Shown here: one piece after another, positions 41,928-52,299 of the stretch | How the letters are laid out: each line of letters opens with the position of its first letter | Position numbering within the stretch: the stretch's first letter is position 1 | Origin: Gambelia wislizenii | Lineage: Eukaryota; Chordata; Lepidosauria; Squamata; Crotaphytidae | DNA length: 64,000 bases | Assembly: GCA_030847615.1 (NCBI GenBank) | Contig: JAUMIR010000003.1 | Span: forward strand, 341,944,256 to 342,008,255 | Direction of reading: 5' to 3' | The notes under the pieces: model-generated | The model's database searches: none | The model's input: the letters and a program-made list of their open reading frames with translations, nothing else | Told to the model about the DNA's origin: nothing | Translations under genes and position numbers: made by a program

Positions 41928-42540
41928 TCATCTAGATGAGGCAATACAATGTGGGTTGCTGCACATTAACGCAAAATCGTAGTAGCGTTCATTTGTCTCC
42001 ACAGTTTTTGGTAAGATCGCTGGTATGCAAAGTTATCCATTCACACACAACCATTCTTGTGAATCAGGATGGTGGCTGTGAGTGAATTACTTGCGTTATT
42101 ATTCTCCACAAATTGTCCCTGCTGCACAGTTTTTCCCCAAAAACTTTAAATCTAAGGTGTGCAAAAGTGATTTTCAGCTTGATAAAGCTGTCATCAAGGG
42201 TTCCCACCATTTGAGAAACCCATTTTTGGACCATTAATATTTTTTGTCCCAACGAGATCCTGTGGTGACTCACCTTATTTGGAAGGGGAGGGACTCAAAA
42301 AACTATCCAGGAAAAACCTTCATAAATAAAGCGTGGGAATGCATATTACTGCTTGTTTGGACAATCAATTTAGGATGCTGCACATTCCTGGAGAGGAGCA
42401 GAAGTCGGCAGTGGATTGGTCGGACATGCGCAGGGTGTGGGCTTGCTGGCAAGGAAGCATCTGGAAGCACCATTTTGGATTTTTGCATTGCCAATCGTGC
42501 ACTTCTTTTACTGCTCTGAGGTGATCAAATACCTTTTTTA
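41928..42540 (+). mobile_element. MITE family 2 copy
   Basis: Starts GGGCTCATCTAGATGAGGC; AGGATGGTGGCTGTGAGTGA near 42068 and 'gattggtcggacatgcgcag...ggcttgctggcaagg' near 42415 are shared with the copies at 14.1 and 49.3 kb. 3' end not exact. Confidence 0.5.
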
Positions 42541-43671
42541 AACAGAAGGTCTCACTTGCACACCTTTGCTTTAAAGTTAAATACTGTGCAGCGACGAGAA
42601 CATGTGGAAAAAAATACACACTAATTTACTAATTTATTAATGTTATGTTTTTAAGGAGAATATTTATCAAATGATTGCTTAGAAAATAAACTTTTTACAA
42701 AATGATGTATAGTTACCATAGAATGTTTTGGTTATAATCTAAGGATAGATTAACAGAAATATAGGTGACTAAGGAGATAGAGATTGGGAGTATAATTTCG
42801 AAGTGGATAATAGGTCATAGAGTTTGACTATAGAATAAATCAAGAAATTATTGTTTAGAATGTTTAGAATGTGTAACAGGAATTTAGATGTTTGTAGGAA
42901 AGGAGGGATGGGAATTGGAGTTGATAAGTATAGTAGAAATGCATATGATAATTGATTTGATTAGAGAAAAGTTGTTGATGGTTTTCTCAAGGTTTGGGGA
43001 AAAATAAAAAGAAGAACTGGTGATTTTGAGTGTTGATAATTCATGAGATTAGATTATTGGAAGAAGAGGATAGTTGTTTTTGTTATAAGAAGAGCAATGT
43101 ACAACTGTATGCATCTATAATTGCCATAACGAAGATTGGAAGTCATCTTTTTTCTTTTCTTCACTTTTTCTTTCTTCTTTCTTGTGTTTTCTTACTTTCT
43201 TTTCTTTTTTAGTTTGTGTAAGTTTTATTGTACTTTTAAAATTATAATAATTAAAAAAGAAAAACTTCTCTTTAAACATCAGTTTTGATGAGAAGCAATT
43301 TATAAATATGTATTCTAGAGCAAAAATGCAGAGATCTGTTATGTTTGCTCAGGAAGTTCCTGAGATAGTAGTAGATGGACTGTGTCCAGAATTTTACTAC
43401 CATGTTTGTTTTGGTCCATTAGATAACAAATCAAACTTGGTGATTCTGTGATCAGCCATGTGGGTTTGCTTTTACAGCATTAGGAGACAAAGACTTGAAA
43501 TCATAATATACTAGGAAATGTTTCCAGTGTTACGCAGGTTGATGTGGATTATTTTGCTTTGATTCTTTATTAGCACTAAATTTATAATCTAAAAGATGTG
43601 ATGAAATATATATCTGCAATTTTAGCATAGACTATTTCATTTAAAATACTGATTTAATCTTTACATTTTAG
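42541..43671 (+). mobile_element. Probable L1-like 3' UTR
   Basis: A-rich, G-moderate, non-coding sequence ends in a T/C-rich tract (43146-43212) and GTACTTTTAAAATTATAATAATTAAAAAAGAAAAA (43229-43265), the style of squamate L1 3' ends. No ORF2 sequence is present. 43266-43671 is unassigned. Confidence 0.4.
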
Positions 43672-43673
43672 TA

Positions 43674-43966
43674 CAGTATGACCCTCATATCTATGGGACC
43701 AGTTCCCACAGTTCCACTTACTTGTGTCTAAAAAAATATGTTCTGTTGGTGTTTTCCAGGTCTTCTAGTGCAATTCTATGATATGCTTCCACAGGAAGTT
43801 GACCACAGCATTGCGCTGCTGTTCTATCTAGGAATCTCTAGGTCCTCCAGCACAACTCTATGGCATGCGAACCTATTCATTTCAATAGAGTTCACTATTA
43901 TATGCATCTTTGCGCTTTCATAATAAGTCCAGGAACATAGCCTCTGCGGATATGGAGGTCGTACTG
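43674..43966. mobile_element. TA-flanked MITE, family T2 (diverged)
   Basis: Ends CAGTATGACCCTCATATC and (other strand) CAGTACGACCTCCATATCC; TA on both sides. The interior has a duplicated 'tctaggtcctccagcacaactctatggcatgc'-like block compared with the other copies. Confidence 0.78.
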
Positions 43967-43977
43967 TATGTGTATAT

Positions 43978-44113
43978 CAGTGATTCCCAAACTTTGGTCC
44001 TCCAGGTGTTTTGGACTTCAGCTCCCAGAAATCCTAGCTGACTTGGCCAAGAGTCAGGAATTCTGGGAGCTGAAGTCTAAAACATTTTCAGGACCAATGT
44101 TTGGGAACCACTG
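43978..44113. mobile_element. hAT-type foldback with 8-bp duplication
   Basis: Ends CAGTGATTCCCAAACTTTGG and (other strand) CAGTGGTTCCCAAACATTGG, the hAT-Charlie style end. Arms pair through GGACTTCAGCTCCCAGAA / TTCTGGGAGCTGAAGTC. GTGTATAT (43970-43977) and ATGTATAT (44114-44121) form a 7/8 target duplication. Confidence 0.88.
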
Positions 44114-44121
44114 ATGTATAT

Positions 44122-45668
44122 AATGAAACTGACCATTCTTGGTTCCAGGGCCATTTTCTGGAGGAAAGAGCCTCAAGAGGCCGTCAGCTAATAATAATCC
44201 CAAGGCAGGTGGTTCTTGAAAAGAGGTCCCTGATCTTTGCAATATCCTTCCCATACTGGTTCAAGAGGTCCCTTTTTAGTAGCGGTATTTAGCTACCAGG
44301 TTGAAATGTTGGTAGTGCTCACCTTGTAATAATTACAATATGCTATTTGCTGATTTTTCCCATGTCCGCTGCATTGCTGATATGTGGTTGCTGATTATTT
44401 TGAAAGGGCTTGTTTTAATATTTCAGTGGTTAATTTTTTTTATATGTATGCTGCTTTGGATAGAAGTTATAGCTCTTCTAAATCAGTAAATAAAGGGAGA
44501 ACAATACTGTCTCTCTGATGCATGCTTATGCTTTTCCAAATGTCACCACCTGCCCCCTTTCTTAACCCAAGTCTCTGATTCATACTCTGGCCTTTGAAAA
44601 ATAATACAAGAACACCCAGACTCTGTTTCAGGAGAGAGAAAACCCAGCTGCTTAGCTAGGCCGAAGGAATGCAACCATTACAGTAGTGCCAGAGCTTAGC
44701 TGAGAGACTTCCTCAGGCCAACCAACTGGGTGGTCCCCAAAAGAGGACTTGTTGTCTAACAAGGCAGTTTGAGGTGGCAATTGAACACTTACTTATTTGG
44801 GAGTAAGGCCCACAGAACTCAATGGGACTTACATCTGAGTAGACATGTAGGAATGCACTGTAAGTGGCTGCATTTTAATGTTAGGCAGAATGAGCCAGCT
44901 GCCTTCAGGTGGTTGATTCTGGGTGACAGGAAAAAGGCAGAAAACCAATAGTTATTTAATTTGTTTTATTTTTACCATACCAAACGGGGAGGAAGCCTTG
45001 TGATTTTTTTTTTGTCTCATGTATCTGCATAACTTGGCTTGCTTTGATATCATCCTTATTTATTCAAAATATTTATATGCCACGCAACTGGTAACGCCTT
45101 TGGCATTCTACAAGGAGATCTCTCTCACATACAAAGAAACACACATCAATACATGCACACCTATACGTACACAAAACTGTAATATGTTTACAAACAGGGA
45201 GGGGGAGTTGCCATTTGCTCCTCTGCCTCAGGCAGCAAAATTAAGGTGGCTATCTGTAGTATCAGAAGCTAGAATTCAGAAAAAAAGTAGGGAGAAGACA
45301 TGTAATAGCAACATGAGCCAGAAAATAACAGTGGCAAGACCGTTCACTGACTTAACAGGGAGTGCCCATTGGGGGTCATAATGATGCAGAGCAAAGCAAG
45401 AGCTCTTTTCACTACTGGTGGAGCCTTCTCCTTCCAAGAAGCCTGTGCAGTTTCCTGGGCTCTGGTGAAAGGCAGGAAAACCTGCCAATTGGGGCTGCCC
45501 TTTTGGTTTATGGGTGGAACTGGAGGAACTAAAGCAGAGGCTTAAATCCAATTTGCAAACTGTCTAGAGGCCAGTCTTCTGCACTCCCTTCAGTTGTTAC
45601 CAAAGAGCTTAATCTCCTACGTACCTCTCTATTCCTTTCATGGTTTTTTGGGTTTGTTTGTAGCACAT
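44122..45668. other. Mostly unassigned; common repeat piece at 44786-44870
   Basis: 44786-44870 ('cttatttgggagtaaggcccacagaactcaatgggacttac') is a frequent reptile repeat of unknown class; a piece also occurs near 32455. Frames of 91-120 codons at 45.0-45.5 kb show no motif. Confidence 0.4.
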
Positions 45669-45800
45669 GCTGTCAGGTATTAATATTCCCGAACTCATAG
45701 AGCACAAGCTTCACGGTTCATCAGAAAGCTTTATTGCCATAAATCCAGGAAGCATACAAAACAAAATCATTGCTGAGACTCCCTCACAGATACACTCTAA

Positions 45801-46259
45801 GGACTTTATCAGACACACAAAATACAGTGTCATAACGACACCACATAAATGTGTGCATACCACACAAAGTTGCCCTTTTGCATTTATGTCCCCGTCAAAA
45901 CCTGCACTTTTAAATTGATGGCTGAAGCTATCAATAGATCCCCCGTGGCCCTTTTGTGCCAGCATTGCCGGTGTGTGAAACCTCGCTTCCTCCCCCACCC
46001 CCTTGAGCTTGGGACTTTTAAAGTGCGTTCCTGTGCTTTGTTTAACTTTTTTAGTGTTATTTTAAAAATTTCCCACACAATGAAGTCTCGCAATAATATA
46101 CGGGATTTCAAAGAAGTTTTATTGCTCTTTCATTGCTGAGGAAGCCTTTGCTAGGAAAACAAGGTAATTGCGGGGGGGGGGCATTCTTTTGCTGGGCATA
46201 AATTTATTTTTTTTTATGCTAGCAAAAGAATGCTTTAAAGGGCTCATCTGACAAAGTCC
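45801..46259. mobile_element. Terminal motif family 1 MITE, TAA duplication
   Basis: Ends GGACTTTATCAGACAC and (other strand) GGACTTTGTCAGATG; TAA at 45798-45800 and 46260-46262. Interior 'cctgtgctttgtttaacttttttagtgttattttaaaaatttcccaca' resembles the B-type inner block at 16.2 kb. Near the right end, 'attcttttgctgg' and 'ctagcaaaagaatgc' form a hairpin. Confidence 0.8.
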
Positions 46260-46332
46260 TAAGTTAAAAGCATTTTGCCATCAAAAAAAATCTGGTGGGT
46301 TGCATAACTATTGTCTATCATCCACTGACATA

Positions 46333-46614
46333 GGAGATTATCAGATGTGGTGGAACACAGCAAAAACCCGCATTTCAAATCACATCAGAAGAATGTGACA
46401 GGAACAGAAAGGGCAACATTATCAGGCTCCTGTGTCCTTCAGCCATCCCTGGGTTGTAGTGCTGCCGCGGATGAGACTTCCCTTTTATATAGACAGGGAC
46501 AAGCTGCTAATAGAAAGGGATGCCTTACTCACAGCTGTGCTATGACCTAGGGATGCTGGTTCCTGTTCTTCTCATGATCTTCTGATGCTGTTTTTGCAGT
46601 GTCTGATAATATCC
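46333..46614. mobile_element. Terminal motif family 1 MITE, ATA/ACA flanks
   Basis: Ends GGAGATTATCAGATG and (other strand) GGATATTATCAGACAC; flanks ATA (46330-46332) and ACA (46615-46617) differ by one base. Confidence 0.7.
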
Positions 46615-46850
46615 ACAAGCATTCCTTAAACCAAACGTTACTATCTTCCCAGTGGCTTTAGCTTTGAAACTCACGCAATTGCAGATGCCTTGTTATCTCC
46701 TTTCACAAGCAAAGCTCAAACAGTCACACATACATCATGTCACTCCTATACAAACTGTTATGCATACTCTACACCAAGGCTACAGGGAAACTAATGAATA
46801 AGGCAGGAGCAGGAGCAAAGGGACTGACCCTGACCCATGCAAATCTTTAT

Positions 46851-47023
46851 TTTGTTGTGGTGGTGTGCCTTCAAGTCCTTTCTGACTTAAGGCAACCCTA
46901 AGGTGACCTATCATGGGGGTTTCTGAGGCTGAGAGTGTGTGACTTGCCCAGGTAATCCAGTGGGTTTTCATAGCTGAGCAGGGATTCGAACCCTGGTCTC
47001 CAACACTCAAACCACAGTGCAGT
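46851..47023 (-). mobile_element. Sauria-type SINE, near complete
   Basis: On - it reads the head 'cactgtggtttgagtgttgg', B box GGTTCGAATCC, the 'ctgggcaagtcacacactctcag' body and the tail GCCTTAAGTCAGAAAGGACTTGAAGGCAC with CACCACAACAA. Confidence 0.92.
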
Positions 47024-47247
47024 ATATTTAATTTTGTCACAACAGTGGGTAGTTTTTAGCATGGTGCCTGGATCCAGTTGGGAGTAGATGAGGCACGAGT
47101 GCTGTCAGACATAGTTGGAGGTCCTATAATGGGACCTTGGGGTTGTGGGTTACCAGGGTTATGTCCAGCTTGGGGACAGGTGGTTTGGCCCACCTGCAGG
47201 GGGCAGGGGAACCATGCAGTGTTTAACCATGCATGACATTAAAACAC

Positions 47248-47545
47248 TTCATGGTGGTGCAGTGGTTAAGTGCCAGTACTGCAGCCACAACAATATGAGT
47301 TCTTTCCTGCAGGGTTCCAAGGCTGACTCAGCCTTCCATCCTTTCATAGGTCAGTAAAATGAGTACCCAGCTTGTTGGGGGCAATTAGCTAACACATTGT
47401 AAACTGCTCAGAAAGTACCTTGCACTATAAAGTGTGTAGAAGTTTTAGTGCTATTGCTAACAATTTGTAAGCCTCTCTGAGAATCTTTGTGGTTGAAGAG
47501 TAGGGTATAAATACTCTAATAAATAAAATAAATACACCCACATGG
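47248..47545 (+). mobile_element. MIR-like SINE followed by L2-like tail
   Basis: GTGGTGCAGTGGTTAAGTGC (A box), CTGACTCAGCCTTCCATCC, AATGAGTACCCAGCTTGTTG and 'ttagtgctattgct'; then TTTGTAAGCCTCTCTGAGAA and AGTAGGGTATAAATA with AATAAATAAAATAAATA, a LINE-type end. Confidence 0.85.
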
Positions 47546-49117
47546 AACCCAAGCCTTCATCCCAAAGGTATACCCAGCAGGTGGGCTGGGTGATTGGTGC
47601 CTATCTGTCAGCAGGCAGGTTGCCCAGTGCCTGGATCTGGATCCATGCTAGAGCCAAGCTTCTACAGCAGTAACGAGTAAAAATTTGAGGCCTTTTTTAT
47701 CCCAACAAATGCAGTTGGTGTCATTATTGCTAAATGGAACCTCAATCACTGCTGATCCTGTGAAGGCAGAGCCACTGTGTGAACAGTGTAATCTCAGATG
47801 TTTAATACAGGCTTTGGATTCTCTCTATATTAAAATAGCACTAAGACTCTTTTTTCTTGTCACTCTTCTCTCCATTTCACAGGGCCATATGGTGCTTGGC
47901 AGCCATATTAAAACAGCAATTTCACTGAATCTAACCCTCATGAAGCAATTACTGTCCTGGCAATGTGTAACCAGTTAGTAAATTTGTTTTTCTTTCATGC
48001 TACATTTAATCGTTAGGCTCTTGGAGGTTGCCTCCAAGCAAGCAAACCCTGCAGGATTGAGATGCACACATACAGTTGTATGAAGAACCAGAAGCTCAGA
48101 GTTTAACTTTGGTTTGGTAAGACTGTGATATCAGTAAACACAAGGGTACCAAAAGACCTTGAAGAATGCCAGAAGACCTTCAGGATCCAACATCCCTTTT
48201 ATAAGCAGAAAAAAAAATTATACCACCTTAAAAACACACACATTTATTATGGCATGAGCTGTATCTGATTAAATCATAGATAGGCATGTTGCTGTTGATA
48301 TAGTGCCATCAGTGTGTATAACCCTTTACAGAGTATGAGAGGACAGGTCCGACTCTAGAACTGGACACACAGGAAACAATACAGGAAGGTTGGGAGAAGA
48401 AGCAAAGGGGGAAAGAATACAATATGTGTTTGATTCAGTTACACAGGGTTAAGCTTGATTATAATTAGGGTGGAAATGAAATTTGTATTAACTGAGATTT
48501 TTTAACAAATGAAATATCCCATTTGTGGTCTGTGAGAGAATAAATGAAAGTGCATCTTTTACTTTCCTGTTGTTGAGAGGAAATTGCAAGGACAGTTTCT
48601 TTACCCCTGCATTGTGCACAAGTAAATATGCAGGACTAAACATGCATCTGCCTGAAACATGCAAACAAAACACACAAAATTTGTGCGCATTAGGAAAACT
48701 GCATGTCAAATCTCACATGAATCTTCATGTGGAAGGGGGAATTGAAACCTGCTGCAGAACTTGGATGGGGCAAGGATGCTGGTGAGATTTTGAAACATGC
48801 CATGAAGACATCCCAAGACATTATTGCAATGAGTTTACCAGCATTCCGTGTTCATAGTGGATTTTTACTTTCTCAGTTGTTTTAATAATGATCTGACCTC
48901 ATGTCCTGCTGGTGAGCTTCCATTAGATAACTGGTCAACAACTGTGGACTAGATTAGGTGCAGGGAAAATGCGGTTCCTGGGCTGCATGTGGTACCTTGA
49001 CGACACTTTTGCAGCCCTTAAAGTCCTCCACCAACCCCCAAGTCCCATTTTAAAAACAAACAAGCAAATCCATAAAGCAGTATGATTTTTGGACGATTTT
49101 TACCTCCAAACCACACA
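47546..49117. other. Unassigned, no gene seen
   Basis: No element ends. 47660-47990 has a balanced, non-repetitive look and could be conserved non-coding DNA; this is a guess. Confidence 0.3.
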
Positions 49118-49245
49118 GTGTTGTTGTTTTCAACTGTTGTCAAGTCAATGTTAATATGGGGACTCTATGAATGACTATGAATGACCAAGTTGGACTAGAT
49201 GGCCCTTGTGGATTCCAGCTCTATGATTATATAATTCTAAGTCAC
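49118..49245. mobile_element. Bov-B-like scrap and CR1 terminus
   Basis: 'gttgttttcaactgttgtcaagtcaatg...gactctatgaatgac' resembles the Bov-B/SINE tail on -. 49188-49235 reads GTTGGACTAGATGGCCCTTG and 'ctatgattatataattcta', a CR1 terminus on +. Confidence 0.55.
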
Positions 49246-49252
49246 TCTGGGG

Positions 49253-49680
49253 TTGTCTATATGAGGCCAAAAGAAATGGATTGCTCCACAGTAAAGCAAG
49301 TCACAGCAGCTGCGACTTGTCTTAATGGTTTTACAGCCCCCATAAACTTTGCATTCTCTCTAGTCAAGATGGCGGCCATGAGTGAATTACTCATGTTTTT
49401 ACATCTGCTGCTGCCAAACGTTTTTTAAAAAAACCCTATTTCCATGGTGCACATAAGTGATATTTCATCTTTACCAAAAAAAAAAAAAAAAAAGAGGGTA
49501 AAAAAGGAGAGGGAAAAAAACACCCTGTTTTATTGCCTTAGTGATTGCTCGCTAAGGTGAAAATCCAACAAGGCAGCACCAAATGCTTGCCCTGTTAGCA
49601 AGCCCCACCTTCCATGCTTGTCCGGCCTATCAGGTTTCCGCTTCCTCTTGTATAGTAAAGCAATTCATATCAAATCACTT
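49253..49680 (+). mobile_element. MITE family 2 copy
   Basis: Starts GGGGTTGTCTATATGAGGCC; the TCACAGCAGCTGCGACTTG and AAGATGGCGGCCATGAGTGA blocks are shared with 14.3/15.6 kb. It continues with 'gctaaggtgaaaatccaacaaggcagc', matching 14.15 kb in reverse. Contains A18 at 49477. Confidence 0.6.
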
Positions 49681-49737
49681 GTCCCTACAAGCAGAAATGC
49701 ACATTCTCTTCAATGTTTTTTTTTTAACTCCAGTAAA

Positions 49738-49825
49738 AGCTGCAATTCTATGATTCTATCGTGTGTATCCCTGCAGAAGGCGGTTGGACTAGATGGCCCT
49801 TGGGGTCTCTTCCAACTCTATGCTG
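49738..49825 (+). mobile_element. Two CR1 termini in a row
   Basis: GCAATTCTATGATTCTAT (end of one tail) is followed by a second terminus 'aaggcggttggactagatgg...ccaactctatg'. Confidence 0.75.
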
Positions 49826-50334
49826 AGCCATCAGGAGCAGTCTAAGACATTTTCCGGCTTGAGGTAGGAATCAAAATGGTCTCTCCCTTTCCACGTACAG
49901 AAGCTGATTGGATTGACATTTGAAACAGTTTCTAAGACTTGTCACAAGACAGCATTGTCATGAGAGAAGTAGGCTAGCTAAGGGGAAATATCATGGCCCA
50001 TGATGTGTTTTGTGCATTTTGGTTTTGACCAATAAAGGTATCAATCTTTTGTGGATTGTGGATTTTGTTTTATTTTGCTGTATGGCCAACATGGCTACCC
50101 CTGAAGATGTTTCAAGGGGATTGCTGTGATGCAATCACACTGATATTCTACAATTTTCTAAGGCAGAGAGGAATTTCCCATCACCTGCAGCCAAAGATCC
50201 TTTTAACCAGATATGTTGGGCATTTCATTGGGATATTCTGCATGCAATGCAAGTGATCTATCTATTAAGAACTATAACTCAGAAACCTAAACACTTAACA
50301 ACTAAGTGTTTGCTTTCCCCCTCTTCCCTCCCCA
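49826..50334. other. Unassigned, no gene seen
   Basis: No elements recognised. Confidence 0.4.
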
Positions 50335-50470
50335 TCTCCTTTTTCCTTTTGAGTCATGTCATTTAAATTGTACGCTTGAGGGCAGGGGCTATCTTTTTAC
50401 CCCATTCAGCTGGAAGCTGCTCTGGGAACCTCTTTGTTTAAAGAGCAAGAGCAAACATGCATTAAATTAG
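50335..50470 (+). mobile_element. LINE-type 3' tail, 'GAGGGCAG' family
   Basis: Second copy of the family at 28675-28800. Confidence 0.55.
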
Positions 50471-51444
50471 GGCTTGGAACATTATTATTTTCAAAAAGGT
50501 AACTAGCCATTATTGGTAGTTACTTGAGAAGAATTACTAGTTACTTGAAAATGATAACAGCTTACTTGATATTTGTTACTTAACTAGTAACGTATTTTGT
50601 TACTTTTCAGTATTTTTTTTTACAAACATCTGAATAAAAAAAAAAAAAGTCCTAGCCCCCCATTCCCCCCTCAAAAAACACTAATACACACAGCCTGGAA
50701 AGCTTTACCCCCAAATTTAATGACTTGCAGGTATCATTGTTATTTCCAAGTTCTGCATCTTTATAATAATAAAGATAACGTGACTGAGGATGTCCTAGAA
50801 GCAAAAGGGGGGGACTGCCATAACCTATCAAGACATCCTATTGAGAAGTTGTAGTAGATGTTTCAAAATTTGATAGATGCCAAAATTGTGCTTCAGGGCA
50901 TGTGGAATGTACTTCTCCACACATGTATAAATCTGTTTCCCCCCAGCTTGATCCACAGAGAGAGGCAGGTAAGAAATTATAATGATAATGATTATTATTT
51001 GCAGCTCTGTATCTCTTTTCCAGGGTGGATGTCAGCCTTGGGTGCATTGTCACAGCTGTTTACTAGCTAGAGGGGGAGGCATCAAGAGAGCCACCTGGTT
51101 GCCTTACTGGGCAAAGAGGAATGAGTTTGTTTTCCCAGATTTCCAGTAAGTCACTGGGGATCCCAGAGAGTGAGCTTTTGCCTCTTCCCCCAGATGCAAA
51201 ACTGTAGCTGGGATGTGTGCTACCTGATCACCTTCCGCTCTCCTTGGCTGCACAATGACTAGCTCCTTGTACAATGTTAAACAAACAACATGTTTATGTA
51301 AGTCCAGTTACCCTCAGATATACCAACAACAGGATTCTAGCTACCGTAGTTTTGGTTGTCCAAATTCCAGTGGCCAGCTTCAATCCCTATTCCCATTGCT
51401 TGGCTTTCTAGAACCAAAAAAAGGACCTGCTGGAACACATTGAG

Positions 51445-51446
<2 letters not shown>
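50471..51446. other. Unassigned
   Basis: 50480-50600 repeats 'actagtTACTTGA' words at short spacing and could be an eroded simple repeat; A-rich run near 50637. No gene. Confidence 0.4.

Positions 51447-51482
<36 letters not shown>
51447..51482. repeat. (AT)n microsatellite
   Basis: Pure alternating AT of about 36 bases. Confidence 0.97.
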
Positions 51483-51485
<3 letters not shown>

Positions 51486-51646
51486 GGGTTAGAAAATCAG
51501 GGTTCCTTCAGGCATCACCGCTAAAATTCCTAAGACTTGAAAAATGGAAGGAAGCTGTCTGAATATTATGGTTAAGATTTTTGAGGTAAAAGAAGAAAAG
51601 GCGGTGGGGTCAGAAGATACAGTCAATTTGGTGCCACTGCTACTTA

Positions 51647-52296
51647 GGACTTTGTCACACTAGCCTCTTTTCTAATAGCAATTGCGCTAGTGAAGCAAAC
51701 GGGAACATACCTTTTTGAAAATATTCATTATCACACTGTTCTTCAAACATGTGAGTGTGCTGCTTTGACAATCTTGTGTTTCTCTGCACTGGGTCCGCAA
51801 CCCTGCCTTTGGCGCACACATGCCTTTTAATTTTTAATTTTTTTAAATTTTTTTTTTAATTCAGCCACAATTCTGTAATTACTGGGAAATGGTAAAAATA
51901 TTTTTATTTTATCATTTCCCTGTAGTTATGCAATCATAGCAAAAAGGGGACAAAAAGAGAAAAGCACAGAGAAAAAAAAATCTTGGAAATTTTTTTCTCT
52001 TGGGCTTGGGAATAGCGAGGGGAACATGGGGGGGTGGAGGAGAGGCGGTGCATTGTGCTCCCTTAGGTCATGTGACTTCTGTCATATTGCCACTGCCACA
52101 GAAGGGAGTTATCTCACAAAGGGGAATATTGGCATAGCAGTGGTATTGAGAGTCATTGACGGGTTTTACCTGTTAATGAAGAGGTGCACTACAGAAACGC
52201 CTGGAATGCAAACCAGCAACAGGATAGAGATGTGATAATGTAAGACTATTGCCACTAGGTGTAGTTCCACAATTGCAACTTCATGTGATAATGACC
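51647..52296. mobile_element. Terminal motif family 1 MITE, 650 bp
   Basis: Ends GGACTTTGTCACACTAG and (other strand) GGTCATTATCACATGAAG. Flanks are TTA (51644-51646) and TAA (52297-52299). The interior has T-rich DNA near 51830 and an inverted A-rich stretch near 51950-52000. Confidence 0.68.
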
Positions 52297-52299
52297 TAA

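Larger units (their letters stand above)
45669..46790 (-). mobile_element. LTR-like sequence holding two MITEs
   Basis: Starts TGTCAGGTATTAATATTCCC and carries CAATAAAG on - near 45732. Its middle (46263-46325, 'aaaatctggtgggttgc') matches the solo LTR at 7.2 kb. Two family 1 MITEs interrupt it. The right end is not clear. Confidence 0.5.

Noticed and set aside
45019..45381. 120-codon frame as a small gene
   Set aside because: Composition is that of random AT-rich DNA; no motif or supporting context.
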